Counted from the stretch's first letter, positions 1 through 8,634 are shown. The stretch: 64,000 nucleotides of DNA from Alkalicoccus halolimnae (GCF_008014775.2 NZ_CP144914.1:248001-312000), one strand, 5' to 3'. Program-made: numbers and translations. Notes: generated by a model not told the origin, from the sequence alone.

Positions 1-1
1 A

Positions 2-718
2 ACGTTGTTGAAAGCCTGTTCCCGGCTTCTGCCGATGCAGCAGGGTTATGTTTATCTGGACGGGGAAGCCATCCAGCAGATCCCGACCAAGCAGCTTGCT
101 AAAAAAATGGCGATTCTTCCACAGACCCAGCAGGGAGCGAACGGATTGACAGCCTATGAACTCGTTTCCTACGGCCGCTATCCTCACCAGCGTGCTTTCG
201 GACGGCTTTCAGCCCTTGATAAGGAACGCATTGCCTGGGCAATGGAAGTGACCGGAACAATGCCATTTAAAGACCAGCTCGTTGACGGTCTTTCCGGGGG
301 CCAGAGACAGCGGGTCTGGATCGCTATGGCGCTGGCACAGGATACAGAACTCATTTTCCTCGATGAACCAACAACTTATCTCGATATGGCTCACCAGCTT
401 GAAGTATTGGAACTGCTTGAAAAGCTGAACCGCGAAGAAGGCCGTACCATTGTGATGGTCCTTCATGATTTGAACCAGGCATCCCGTTTCTCCGACTTTT
501 TAATCGCAATGAAAGAGGGGAAAATCTTGGAAACTGGTTCCAGCGAACAGATTATTCGTGCGGAAGTCCTCCGGGATGTGTTCGAAGTGGAGGCACTTAT
601 CGGCAAAGACCCACATACTGGAAAACCAATGTGCATGACTTATCATTTACTTAAGGGAGAGAATACTTATCATGAAAAGAACAATCGCAATCACCTCGCT
701 GTCGCTTCTCACGCTTAG
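2..718 (+). CDS. Iron-siderophore ABC transporter ATP-binding protein (5' end outside window)
   Basis: This is the cytoplasmic ATPase that powers import of a ferric siderophore (FecE/FhuC type). The gene starts before the window: the first complete codon is a Thr followed by LLKA, as expected just after a Walker A GKST, so the TTG at position 5 is internal and not a start. The signature LSGGQRQR (about 289-312) and Walker B LIFLDEP (about 352-372) are intact, followed by the switch histidine in VMVLHDLNQ. It overlaps the following lipoprotein gene by 47 bp and is followed by two FecCD permeases, which fixes its role. The last residues (after HLLKGENTYH) are not typical of the family and come from the overlap. 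Substrate specificity cannot be read from the sequence. Confidence 0.93.
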   Translation, partial: TLLKACSRLLPMQQGYVYLDGEAIQQIPTKQLAKKMAILPQTQQGANGLTAYELVSYGRYPHQRAFGRLSALDKERIAWAMEVTGTMPFKDQLVDGLSGGQRQRVWIAMALAQDTELIFLDEPTTYLDMAHQLEVLELLEKLNREEGRTIVMVLHDLNQASRFSDFLIAMKEGKILETGSSEQIIRAEVLRDVFEVEALIGKDPHTGKPMCMTYHLLKGENTYHEKNNRNHLAVASHA

Positions 719-1161
719 TCTTGCCGCTTGCGGCGGGAATGAAGCAGACACTGGAGCTGACGCCTCGGGAAACGCGAATGAAAATATAGAAGAAAATACA
801 CAAAACGAAACAAATAATCAATCAGAAGAAAACGGTGGGAATGAAACAAATAATCAAGACGAGGCAGAAAACACCGGAGATGGGGAAGGCGGAACGATTA
901 CTTATGAATCTCCGGACGGACCGGTGGAAGTGCCGGAAGATCCGCAGCGGGTCGCTGTTCTTTCCACATTTGCAGGAAACGTAATGGCACTTGACGTGCC
1001 GCTCGTCGGAGTGGATGCGTGGAGCATGGATAATCCCCAGTTTGCGGAAGAGCTGGAAGGTGTAGAGGAAATTACCGATGAGAGTCTTGAGAAGCTGATT
1101 GAGCTGGATCCGGATTTGATTATCGGTCTTGATAACATTAACAACGTGGATCAGCTGAATG

Positions 1162-1167
1162 AAATTG
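1162..1167. repeat. Target-site duplication, left copy
   Basis: AAATTG immediately left of the insertion sequence. It matches the copy on the right side exactly. Confidence 0.85.
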
Positions 1168-1254
1168 TGCTTCTGTCAAAAAAGTGGACAAAACACGGTC
1201 ACCTTTTTTCTGCTTTTGTTCCTGTTTTTCCCACTCTGTCCACGTTTCCCGCTT

Positions 1255-2112
1255 TTATCCAGATGGAAAGCTGATCGATGAAAGTGTCTGTCTTTTTTTC
1301 TCTCGTTCAAAGGCGGCCGGGGTCTCGTACCCGAGCGTGGAATGCAGCCGTTCCTCGTTATAAAAGTGCACATAGTCCGCGATCAGCTCCCGGGCTTCTC
1401 GTTTGCTCGGCAGGTCCCAGAGGTAGAGGAATTCCTGCTTGAATCCCGAAAAAAAGGACTCCAGACAGGCATTGTCATACGGGTCGCCTCTGGCACTCAT
1501 ACTGATGGTCGCTTTCACTTCCTGCAGGACGTTCACGTAATCCTTGGCGGTGTACTGCGAACCCTGGTCCGAGTGATGAATCAGTCCCTTCTCCGGCCGG
1601 CGACGCCCGAGGGCCTCTTCCAGGGCCTGTTTTGACAGCTCCGTTTTCATATGATCCTCCAGGCTGTAGGCCAGGATCCGTTTGGAGCACAGGTCCAGCA
1701 CCGGGTTGAAATACAGCGCCCCTTCGAGGGTTGGGATGTAGGTGATATCCACAGCCCAGGCCTGATCCAGCTCTTTCGGGCGAAAAGCACGTCCCAGTTC
1801 ATTGGGATATACCTGTCCGTGAGCGGAAGCTTTCGTGGTGCCCACCCGTTTCCAGCAGCGGCGGGACGCAAGCCCGAGCTCCTTCATCCGGTTGGCCACG
1901 GTCTTTTGGGAGACGATCCATCCTTCCTGGATCAGGCGGGCATGGATCCGCGGGCTGCCGTAGGTTTCGCGGCTCTCCAGAAAGAGCCAACGGATCGCCT
2001 GCTCCAGTTTCCGCCGCCCGCTTTCCCTCGAAGAGGGACCTTCCTTCTTTCGTTTGATGTAGTCATAATACCCGGAACGGGAGACCCCGAGAACCTGGCA
2101 CATCTTCGTCAC
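1255..2112 (-). CDS. IS3-family transposase OrfB (DDE integrase domain)
   Basis: The catalytic part of the transposase, of the retroviral-integrase (rve) type. The three acidic residues are present: Asp in WAVDITYI, Asp in HHSDQGSQY and Glu in DNACLESFF, and the family end motif HFYNEERLHSTLGY follows. GTG 2112 is the first in-frame start, but the frame is open upstream without a stop (WFTFIEEHAEEHR) to the end of orfA, so the natural product is probably a -1 frameshift fusion with OrfA. No stop or frameshift interrupts it, so the element appears able to move. Confidence 0.93.
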   Translation of the reverse strand: MTKMCQVLGVSRSGYYDYIKRKKEGPSSRESGRRKLEQAIRWLFLESRETYGSPRIHARLIQEGWIVSQKTVANRMKELGLASRRCWKRVGTTKASAHGQVYPNELGRAFRPKELDQAWAVDITYIPTLEGALYFNPVLDLCSKRILAYSLEDHMKTELSKQALEEALGRRRPEKGLIHHSDQGSQYTAKDYVNVLQEVKATISMSARGDPYDNACLESFFSGFKQEFLYLWDLPSKREARELIADYVHFYNEERLHSTLGYETPAAFEREKKRQTLSSISFPSG

Positions 2113-2153
2113 GCGGTGTTCCTCCGCGTGCTCCTCGATAAACGTAAACCATG

Positions 2154-2166
2154 CTACTTTTCCGGG
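2154..2166 (-). promoter_or_regulatory. Probable programmed -1 frameshift site between orfA and orfB
   Basis: On the coding strand the end of orfA reads CCG GAA AAG TAG. Slipping back one base gives GGA AAA GTA GCA, which enters the open orfB frame. The geometry (orfB in the -1 frame, A-rich run just before the orfA stop) is what the IS3 family uses; the slippery run here is shorter than the classical A6G. Confidence 0.6.
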
Positions 2167-2465
2167 TCCTCCGCGAAGATGTGCAGCGCTTTTTTTAAGA
2201 TATCATTTTCCTCTTCCAGCTCCCGCCGCGCTTTCTCGGAAGCTTCCAGCTGACTGCGGTATTCCGTGGCGGTGAGGAGGCGCTCCTGGTCCGTCTTTTT
2301 TGCTTTTTCTTGTTCTTCCTTATACGTTTTAATCCATCGCATGAGGGAACTATAGGAAATGCCAAGCTCCCGCTCCAGATCCGCCGGCTTCCGTCCATCC
2401 TGCACGACCAGTTTGGCAACATACCGGCGGAAGCCTTTGTCGTAATGATTCTCTCCTTTCGGCAT
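2154..2465 (-). CDS. IS3-family transposase OrfA (HTH protein)
   Basis: A 103-residue protein with an N-terminal helix-turn-helix (ADLERELGISYSSLMRW) and a C-terminal leucine-zipper-like helix, the usual OrfA layout for DNA-end binding. ATG 2465 is preceded by AGGGAGGG. It ends with TAG at 2154 right after the heptamer-like GGAAAAG, where the ribosome can slip back one base into the orfB frame to make the OrfAB transposase. Confidence 0.92.
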   Translation of the reverse strand: MPKGENHYDKGFRRYVAKLVVQDGRKPADLERELGISYSSLMRWIKTYKEEQEKAKKTDQERLLTATEYRSQLEASEKARRELEEENDILKKALHIFAEDPEK

Positions 2466-2542
2466 CCGTGATCCCTCCCTGCTTTCTGTTTAGTAGCTGT
2501 TATTCTATCATGAACACGTGTCCACTTTTTATACTAACTTCA

Positions 2543-2548
2543 AAATTG
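2543..2548. repeat. Target-site duplication, right copy
   Basis: AAATTG immediately right of the insertion sequence. The following GCTCCGACA continues the host gene in its original frame. Confidence 0.85.
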
Positions 2549-3114
2549 CTCCGACAGTTACTTATGAATATGCAGAACTGGATTACCTGGAGCAGCATAT
2601 TGAAATTGGAAAACTGTTGAATAAAGAAGAAGAAGCAACCGCCTGGGTGGAGGATTTCGAGGAAGAAGCTTCTGCTCTTGGCGAAGACATTAAAGCAGAG
2701 ATCGGAGAAGACTCGACCGTTTCGGTTTTTGAAAACTTCGATAAGCAGCTGTACGTTTTCGGCGATAACTGGGGCAGGGGCACGGAAATTCTATACCAGG
2801 AAATGGATATAGAAATGCCTGAAAAAGTAGAGGAAATGGCTTTGGAAGAAGGTTTCTATGCTCTTTCCGCTGAAGTTCTTCCGGAATTTGCAGGAGACTA
2901 CATGGTCTTCAGTAAAGTATCCGATGCGGACAACTCGTTTACAGAGACAGAAACATATCAAAGCATTCCAGCAGTGGAAGAAGGAAATGTCATCGAAGTC
3001 GATGCGATGTCTTTCTACTTTAACGATCCGCTCACGCTTGAATATCAGCTCGACGTATTTGAAGAAGAATTTCTTCAGTAGAACCGCCTGAGCATATTAG
3101 AAGGAGTCTTCCTC

Positions 3115-4122
3115 ATGTTTGGACTATCACGCCGTACACTTACATTGAGCATTTATTTTCCAGCAGCATTCGTGCTGCTGGCTGTTTCGTTTTTTCTGTC
3201 TGTTTTTCTGGGAGCAGCCGATATCGGCCCGATGGAAGTGTGGCGGGCGGTTTTCACAAATGAGACGGGCTCAAATTATGCGATTATCCGCGATATCCGT
3301 CTTCCTCGTGAAGTCGGGGCGGCGCTTACAGGTGCGGCACTCGCTGCAGCAGGAACAATCATGCAGGGGATGACGAGAAATCCCCTGGCAGACCCGGGGC
3401 TGCTCGGTCTCACCGCCGGAGCAAATCTGGCGCTTGCCATTATGCTTGCCTTTTTGCCCGGCACTAATTACATAGGGTTAATGATCGCCTGTATGGCAGG
3501 AGCCAGCGTAGCAGCGGCGATCGTATTCGGCGTAAATAAAATGTCCCGCGGACCAGTTTCTCCGTTCCGCATCGTGCTGGCCGGAGCGGCAGTGACCGCT
3601 TTTTTTCATGCGCTTGCAGAAGGGATCGGGCTGCTTTTCCGTATTTCGCAGGAAGTTTCCATGTGGACAGCCGGAGGCTTAATCGGGACCAACTGGGCCC
3701 AGCTGGAGCTGATCAGCCCTGTAATTATTACAGCGCTGATAATTGCCCTGCTGCTATCCAAACAGTTGACGATTCTGAATTTAAACGAGGATGTGGCAGT
3801 CGGACTCGGCCAGCGGACGGAGCTGGTGAAAGCAGTCCTGTTTATTCTCGTCATTCTGCTTGCAGGCACAGCGGTTGCTCTTGTCGGAAATATGGCGTTT
3901 ATCGGCCTGATGATTCCCCACATTGTAAGAAGCTTTGTCGGAACGGATTACCGTTTTATTCTTCCTATGTCCGCCCTTGTCGGAGCTGCTTTTCTGCTGC
4001 TTGCAGATACGGCTGGACGCACGATCAACGCTCCTTATGAAACCCCGGTTGCTGCCCTTGTAGCTATTCTCGGCCTGCCGTTTTTCCTCTGGATTGTGAA
4101 AAAAGGAGGACAGGCGATATGA
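3115..4122 (+). CDS. FecCD-family siderophore ABC transporter permease 1
   Basis: A 335-residue polytopic membrane protein of the BtuC/FecCD fold, the length usual for the family. Typical signatures are RLPREVGAALTGAALAAAG, NPLADPGLLG and, near the end, GLMIPHIVRSFVGTDYR, which contacts the ATPase. RBS AAGGAG lies 8 nt before ATG 3115. It overlaps the next permease by 4 bp (ATGA), so the two are translationally coupled and likely form the heterodimeric channel. The IS in the preceding lipoprotein gene may reduce its transcription. Confidence 0.95.
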   Translation: MFGLSRRTLTLSIYFPAAFVLLAVSFFLSVFLGAADIGPMEVWRAVFTNETGSNYAIIRDIRLPREVGAALTGAALAAAGTIMQGMTRNPLADPGLLGLTAGANLALAIMLAFLPGTNYIGLMIACMAGASVAAAIVFGVNKMSRGPVSPFRIVLAGAAVTAFFHALAEGIGLLFRISQEVSMWTAGGLIGTNWAQLELISPVIITALIIALLLSKQLTILNLNEDVAVGLGQRTELVKAVLFILVILLAGTAVALVGNMAFIGLMIPHIVRSFVGTDYRFILPMSALVGAAFLLLADTAGRTINAPYETPVAALVAILGLPFFLWIVKKGGQAI

Positions 4123-5126
4123 ATTCCCAGCGTTTTTCTTTTCTGCCGCTGCTGCTGACAGTATTCGGGCTGCTTCTGCTGACGATGGTGATCAGCACAG
4201 GTGTCGGCTACTCGGAGCTGTCTTTTTCCCGCATTTTCCCTGTTCTCTTCGGAAACGGGACGTTTGCGGAGTCGTTCGTTCTTTATTCCGTAAGACTTCC
4301 GCGTATTTTCATTACGCTTTTAGCGGGCGCAGCGCTCGCGTTATCCGGAGCTATTCTTCAGGGGTTAACGAGAAACGACCTTGCTGATCCCGGTATTGTC
4401 GGAATTAACTCCGGAGCCGGTACAGCGGTAGCTGTTTTCTTTTTGTTTTTTCCGCTGTCGGCCGGAAACTTCGTTTTTCTGCTTCCGGTTGTTGCTTTTG
4501 CGGGGGCACTGATTACAGCAGCGCTGATTTACTTGTTTTCCTACGAAAAAAATACCGGGCTGCAGCCGGGACGCTTTATCCTCGTCGGTGTCGGTTTTTC
4601 CCTTGCTTTATCGGGACTCATGATTGTACTGATTTCCGGAGCGGACCGGATGAAAGTCGAATTTATCGTTCAATGGCTCGCCGGAAGCATCTGGGGGACA
4701 GACTGGCCCTTTATTCTCGCACTGCTTCCCTGGCTGCTCGTGCTCGTCCCGGTAACCTATTATTATGCACGGGACTTAAACATGATCGGCCTGGGAACCG
4801 CCGTGGCTACCGGCGTTGGGGTGTCGATGAGAAAGACGCAGATTCGTCTGCTTCTCACGGCTGTCGCCCTTGCCGCTTCTGCCGTGTCGGTCACCGGAGG
4901 CATCGCTTTTGTCGGTCTGATGGCGCCTCACATTGCGAGATCCCTTACCGGGGCGGATCACCGGCGTCTGCTGCCGCTTGCTATGATGATAGGGGCGCTG
5001 CTACTCGTTCTCGCTGATACCGTAGGACGCAATCTTATTGAACCGGACGGGCTTCCTGCCGGTGTCGTCGTCTCACTTCTTGGAGCTCCCTATTTTATTT
5101 ATCTGCTGCTGAAAAGGCCTTCCTGA
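4119..5126 (+). CDS. FecCD-family siderophore ABC transporter permease 2
   Basis: A second 335-residue FecCD permease, partner of the preceding one. It has the same landmarks: RLPRIFITLLAGAALALSG, NDLADPGIVGINSG and GLMAPHIARSLTGADHR. The start ATG 4119 overlaps the upstream stop and is preceded by AAAGGAGGAC. A rho-independent terminator follows at once, so this is the last gene of the import operon. Confidence 0.95.
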   Translation: MNSQRFSFLPLLLTVFGLLLLTMVISTGVGYSELSFSRIFPVLFGNGTFAESFVLYSVRLPRIFITLLAGAALALSGAILQGLTRNDLADPGIVGINSGAGTAVAVFFLFFPLSAGNFVFLLPVVAFAGALITAALIYLFSYEKNTGLQPGRFILVGVGFSLALSGLMIVLISGADRMKVEFIVQWLAGSIWGTDWPFILALLPWLLVLVPVTYYYARDLNMIGLGTAVATGVGVSMRKTQIRLLLTAVALAASAVSVTGGIAFVGLMAPHIARSLTGADHRRLLPLAMMIGALLLVLADTVGRNLIEPDGLPAGVVVSLLGAPYFIYLLLKRPS

Positions 5127-5142
5127 CGTATTGGAGGCACAG

Positions 5143-5200
5143 AAAAAAAGCTGTTCCGTATAACTGCTGCAGGCAGAAAACGGAACAGCTTTTTTGTTTT
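5143..5200 (+). terminator. Rho-independent terminator of the siderophore operon
   Basis: The arms AAGCTGTTCCG (from 5148) and CGGAACAGCTT (from 5181) form a stem with a 22-nt loop, with A-rich sequence before and T-rich after, so it may work in both directions. Confidence 0.88.
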
Positions 5201-5315
5201 GAGCCCTTAAGACAGTTCAAAGGATGGTTTCCCGGGCAGGAAGACCATCCAGGCTCATCGCTCTATAAAGTATCAGTATGTCCGCGACCGGCGTCTTCTT
5301 CTTAAAAGTACGAGG

Positions 5316-6494
5316 CTAAAACAGTTTCAGCTCCGCTATTCTTTCGGCAGCGGCTTCCAGCTGTTCTTCGGGGGCGACGAGGCCGACACGCACAAATCCT
5401 TCCCCGTATTCTCCAAAACCATTTCCCGGAGCGACAACGACGTGGGCTTTTTCCAAAAGGAGATTCGAGAATTCCTCTGACGTATATGGCTCCGGAACTT
5501 TTAACCAGGCGAAAAAGCTGCCTTTAGGAACCTCGACATCCCAGCCGATATTCTGGAGGCTTTCCATTAGGACATCGCGCCGGTATTCGTACGTAGCGGT
5601 CAGTTCCAGTACCGCATCCTGAGAGCCGCGGAGTGCGGTTTCCGCAGCCTGCTGAACGGCTCCGAAAAGGCTGACATACAGGTGATCCTGAATTAAGTTG
5701 ATGCTGCTGATGACAGATTTGTTCCCGACGGCAAAAGCAATTCTCCAGCCGGCCATATTGTAGGATTTCGACATCGTATACATTTCCACACCGACCTCCT
5801 TTGCTCCTGCTGTCTGCAGGAAACTCGGCGGTTTTTCCCCGTCAAATCCTATTGCCCCGTAGGCAAAGTCATGGCAGACGCAGATCGAATGCTCTTTGGC
5901 TAGTTTGACTGTCTCCTCAAAGAAGCGGGAGGTGGCGACTCCGGCTGTCGGATTGTTCGGATAGTTTAAAAACATCAGCTTCGCAGCCTCAAGATCCTCT
6001 GACGAGAGAGCTTCAAAATCAGGAAGAAAGCCATTTTTCTCGAGCAGAGGCATAAAAGCAGGGGAAGCATCGGCTAAGGCAGTTCCGGATAAATAATCCG
6101 GGTAGCCGGGATCCGGAAGCAGCACCCGGTCTCCGGGATCGAGCAGACACTGGCTCAGTTCCACGAGACCGGTTTTTGCTCCCGGGAGAACCGCAACTTC
6201 CGTTTCCGGATCCAGGTCGACATCATACTCCCGTTTATAAAACTCACTGACAGCTTCTTTTAAAGAAGATTGCCCTCGGAAGGGCGAATATTTATGATTT
6301 AAAGGATCGGGAGCTGCATCCTGCAGTGCTTCGACGATATGTGGAGGAGTCGGGAGGTCCGGATTTCCCTGGCCGAGATTAATAACGTCGTGTCCTTCGG
6401 CTTTGAGCTGCTGCGCTTTTTTAGCAAGCTTGGCGAAAAACTGCTCGGGAAGACGTTCAAGCGTTTTTGATCTTGCAAAATTATACTGGCTCAT
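5316..6494 (-). CDS. mtnE: PLP-dependent class I/II aminotransferase, MtnE-like
   Basis: A fold-type I aminotransferase of 392 residues. It matches what I recall of B. subtilis MtnE/YkrV, which transaminates ketomethylthiobutyrate in methionine salvage, almost throughout: INLGQGNPDLPTPPHI, YSPFRGQSSLKEAV, LPDPGYPDY, LNYPNNPTAG, and the PLP lysine about residue 243 in MSKSYNMAGWR. The start at 6494 is chosen because GGCGGTGGAT lies just upstream. The frame is open 99 bp further, but that extension (to 6593) falls in a dispersed repeat and is not conserved in such enzymes. No other methionine-salvage gene is nearby and no S-box riboswitch is recognisable upstream, so the substrate assignment is from similarity only. 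Confidence 0.85.
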   Translation of the reverse strand: MSQYNFARSKTLERLPEQFFAKLAKKAQQLKAEGHDVINLGQGNPDLPTPPHIVEALQDAAPDPLNHKYSPFRGQSSLKEAVSEFYKREYDVDLDPETEVAVLPGAKTGLVELSQCLLDPGDRVLLPDPGYPDYLSGTALADASPAFMPLLEKNGFLPDFEALSSEDLEAAKLMFLNYPNNPTAGVATSRFFEETVKLAKEHSICVCHDFAYGAIGFDGEKPPSFLQTAGAKEVGVEMYTMSKSYNMAGWRIAFAVGNKSVISSINLIQDHLYVSLFGAVQQAAETALRGSQDAVLELTATYEYRRDVLMESLQNIGWDVEVPKGSFFAWLKVPEPYTSEEFSNLLLEKAHVVVAPGNGFGEYGEGFVRVGLVAPEEQLEAAAERIAELKLF

Positions 6495-6574
6495 ATAATA
6501 TCCACCGCCTAAAAAAAGTAGTAACTGCCCATAATCATAGGGATTTTCCTCGTTTCTGTAAAGGCTCCCACTAA

Positions 6575-6640
6575 ATGCAGCTTTCGTTTCCATAGGGAGG
6601 CTTTCCGGGCGGTCCTCAGCTGATGTCTCCCGTCTGTAGT
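6575..6640. repeat. Fragment of the dispersed GAAAGCGTCC-type repeat
   Basis: The stretch GTTTCCATAGGGAGGCTTTCC followed by GGGCGGTCCTCAGCTGATG matches, in reverse orientation, the right part of the large repeats at 13.5-14.1, 17.7-18.1 and 57.4 kb. It is only a fragment. It also explains the spurious N-terminal extension of the aminotransferase frame. Confidence 0.55.
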
Positions 6641-7148
6641 GAAAATCATTTACCTGATTTGGAGATGAACCTGCAGCAGTTACTTAAGAAATTGGTTCGT
6701 ATATACTGCTTTTTAAGAAGCTGGTATATACAGTGTTTTTTAGGCTTCGGGGTTAAAATAAATTCAATTATAAAAAAGGGCTGACTGCTTCTATTTTTAT
6801 CATCCGGCCCCTTATTCTGATAGTATAAAACGTAGGCTGTGTTTTACCAGCTCTGCTTTGATTTATTTTTTGTATGAAGAAAACGAAAACATGAAGTCGA
6901 AGGTTCCAAAATGACGAATAAATTACAGGAGAGCTTAACTAAAACGTTACCGAAAACGACTTTCTTATTTCTTTTGAAAACGAAAGGGAAAACTTACATA
7001 TCGGTCGGTGTGAAATCATCTCTTTAGTGGATATGGAAAAAAGATCCAATCGGCTCCGGCAGCACCTCCGCAGCCATTAAAAGTTTTCATGGGAATGATC
7101 AAATCCCGGCTTCCTTTCGTTAATAGGGGTAGAAGCGTGTTTCTGGAG
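6641..7148. other. A/T-rich intergenic region before the ECF sigma operon
   Basis: About 500 bp with no credible gene. It must hold the promoters of the aminotransferase and of the sigma/anti-sigma pair, but I see no convincing -35/-10 pair. Confidence 0.5.
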
Positions 7149-7160
7149 AAGGAGGGTCAT

Positions 7161-7721
7161 ATGGAAAAGCACGAAGACGTACAATTGTACGAGCGCCTCC
7201 GTGCCAAGGATCAGGCCGCGATGGAAATGCTTTACGATAAGTATGGGAAGCTGCTCTATTCGTTTGCCTATAAAATGGTTTACAATTCCGCGGGAGCGGA
7301 AGAAGTGGTGCAGGAAGTAATGATTAAGCTCTGGAGGGGAAAAGGGGTCTATTCTGCTGAAAAAGGAAGGTTTACGACCTGGCTGCTTACGATCACCCGC
7401 CACACTGCCATCGATTATCTTCGCAAGCAGAAGAGACATACGGAAGACGTGATCCATCAGGAAACAGAGCACGAAGACTCCCAGCCCGGCGTAGAGGAAA
7501 TGGTGGAATGGAAGCACCGGAGTGAACGGGTAAAGGAAGCGATGCGTGTGCTCAAGGAAGAGCAGCGCCTTATTATTGACATGTTTTACTTTAAAGGCTA
7601 CTCCCAGAAAACGATAGCGGAAAAAGTGAATGTGCCTCTCGGAACGGTGAAAGGCCGTATCCGGCTGGCTTTAAAGCATTTAAAGGATGAACTTTATGAA
7701 GAAAGGAGGGATTGGCAGTGA
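7161..7721 (+). CDS. ECF-family RNA polymerase sigma factor (SigK/ECF19-like)
   Basis: A 186-residue alternative sigma factor with the two conserved parts of ECF sigmas: region 2 (AAMEMLYDKYGKLLYSFAYK through FTTWLLTITRHTAIDYLRKQ) and region 4 (LKEEQRLIIDMFYFKGYSQ, then the HTH VPLGTVKGRIRLALKHLK). ATG 7161 is chosen because AAGGAGGG precedes it; the frame is open 72 bp upstream without a better start. The next gene overlaps by 4 bp and encodes an RskA-type anti-sigma factor, the partner typical of the ECF19/SigK group. It probably directs transcription of cell-surface genes; the neighbouring sortase and surface proteins are the obvious candidates, which is inference. Confidence 0.93.
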   Translation: MEKHEDVQLYERLRAKDQAAMEMLYDKYGKLLYSFAYKMVYNSAGAEEVVQEVMIKLWRGKGVYSAEKGRFTTWLLTITRHTAIDYLRKQKRHTEDVIHQETEHEDSQPGVEEMVEWKHRSERVKEAMRVLKEEQRLIIDMFYFKGYSQKTIAEKVNVPLGTVKGRIRLALKHLKDELYEERRDWQ

Positions 7722-8551
7722 CAGACAAGCAGTGTGAAAAACTGATTGACTACTTTAACGGACAGATGCTGGAAGAAGAGAAGGAAACGTTTGAAAAGCA
7801 CCTTGAAAGCTGTGAAGAATGCCGGGAAGAACTGGCAGAATGGGAAGAGCTTTCCGCGGATCTTCCTTTTTTAAGCGAAGTAGAAGAGCCGCCGCAGGGA
7901 ATGAAAGAACGGGTGTTAACCAGCGTATGGAACAGCGAAGAAAGTACAGAAGCACCCGTCCAGCAGAAGGCTGACGAGAGAAAACATTCGCTTAAACGCG
8001 CCGCTCCTATCTGGCTGGCTGGAGCAGCGGCTGCCGCCCTCCTTTTTTCTTTGGCAGGAAACGGTTATTTACTCAGTGAAAACCAGCAGCTGGCACAGGA
8101 AAGAGAACAGCTTGCAGAAGAAGCGGAGCAGCTTGCTTTTGAACGGGATGTAATCGAGTCCGATTACCAGGCTCTGCTTGAAGAAGAGGAAGAAGATGGA
8201 ACAGGTGTAGCAAATGTTCTGCTTGCTTCCAACCTTGCTTCGGCAGATGAAGAGCTCTTTTCCGGAGAAGGCTCCGCGACGATTATTTCGGAAGACGGGC
8301 ACGTTGATCTGCTCGTTCAAGTAAGCGGCATGCCGGACCTGGAAGACGAAGAAGCATTTCAGGCGTGGATCATTGAAGGAGAAACGCCGGTAGCGGCAGG
8401 CAGCTTTAACATTGATGAAAATGGAAACGGAGCTGTGCGCTACCGACTCAGCGATATGGACGATATTCAGGTAGATCAGATCGCCATTACTCTGGAACCG
8501 CAGCCGAATAATGAACAGCCGCAGGGACAGGTGGTTCTCGCCTCTCCTTAA
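7718..8551 (+). CDS. Zinc-finger anti-sigma factor with RskA C-terminal domain
   Basis: A membrane-anchored anti-sigma factor of 277 residues. Residues 1-45 form a ZAS domain with H28-x3-C32-x2-C35, which would hold the cognate sigma factor. About 90-112 is the single transmembrane helix, 113-150 a Glu/Gln-rich coiled coil, and 165-277 an extracytoplasmic RskA domain (EAFQAWIIEGETPVAAGSF). The start is taken as GTG 7718, which overlaps the sigma stop (GTGA) and lies 7 nt after AAAGGAGGG; TTG 7712 is too close to that RBS. Release of the sigma factor would require regulated proteolysis, as in the RskA family. Confidence 0.92.
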   Translation: MTDKQCEKLIDYFNGQMLEEEKETFEKHLESCEECREELAEWEELSADLPFLSEVEEPPQGMKERVLTSVWNSEESTEAPVQQKADERKHSLKRAAPIWLAGAAAAALLFSLAGNGYLLSENQQLAQEREQLAEEAEQLAFERDVIESDYQALLEEEEEDGTGVANVLLASNLASADEELFSGEGSATIISEDGHVDLLVQVSGMPDLEDEEAFQAWIIEGETPVAAGSFNIDENGNGAVRYRLSDMDDIQVDQIAITLEPQPNNEQPQGQVVLASP

Positions 8552-8587
8552 GCAAGGACCACAAATTATCTTGAAACAAGCGGAACT

Positions 8588-8634
8588 GAAAAAAGGCCTT
8601 TATGACAGCGTTTGTCATGAAGGACTTTTGTTTC
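8588..8634 (+). terminator. Terminator of the sigma/anti-sigma operon
   Basis: GGCCTTTATGACA and TGTCATGAAGGAC pair imperfectly around GCGTT, followed by TTTTGTTT. Confidence 0.75.

Larger units (their letters stand above)
1168..2542 (-). mobile_element. Complete IS3-family insertion sequence, 1375 bp
   Basis: The element lies between two identical 6-bp copies of AAATTG (1162-1167 and 2543-2548), read here as the target duplication. Its ends are 5'-TG and CA-3', as in the IS3 family. Both ends carry an imperfect inverted repeat that includes the shared block AAAAAGTGGACA (left at about 1179-1190, its complement at right about 2519-2530). It encodes orfA and orfB on the minus strand, opposite to the host gene. 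Boundaries were fixed by asking which removal restores the host reading frame and the expected NEIAPTV sequence. Six base pairs is longer than the 3-5 bp usual for the family, so one or two of the repeated bases may be coincidence. Confidence 0.93.
672..3081 (+). pseudogene. Siderophore-binding lipoprotein gene interrupted by an IS3-family element
   Basis: The two exposed pieces, 672-1167 and 2549-3081, join in frame through one copy of the 6-bp target AAATTG to give a 342-residue periplasmic-binding-type lipoprotein. The N-terminal piece has a signal peptide with lipobox LAAC, a low-complexity Asn/Glu/Gly linker and the start of the FecB-like domain (VEVPEDPQRV, LIIGLDN). The C-terminal piece resumes at IAPTVTYEY and runs to the normal stop. 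With the IS in place the upstream part would end after an IS-encoded tail at 1274, so no binding protein can be made from this copy. RBS AAGGGAGAG precedes ATG 672. No other damage is visible in either half, which suggests a recent insertion. It would have been the ligand receptor for the flanking ATPase and permeases. Confidence 0.93.

Noticed and set aside
1651..2253. 200-codon plus-strand frame inside the insertion sequence
   Set aside because: It lies antisense to intact orfB and orfA, has no RBS and no recognisable similarity.
6495..6593. N-terminal extension of the aminotransferase
   Set aside because: It falls in a repeat fragment, lacks an RBS, and the ATG at 6494 has GGCGGTGGAT upstream.
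6495..7000. S-box (SAM) riboswitch expected before an mtnE-type gene
   Set aside because: No recognisable S-box core or terminator/antiterminator pair on the minus strand.
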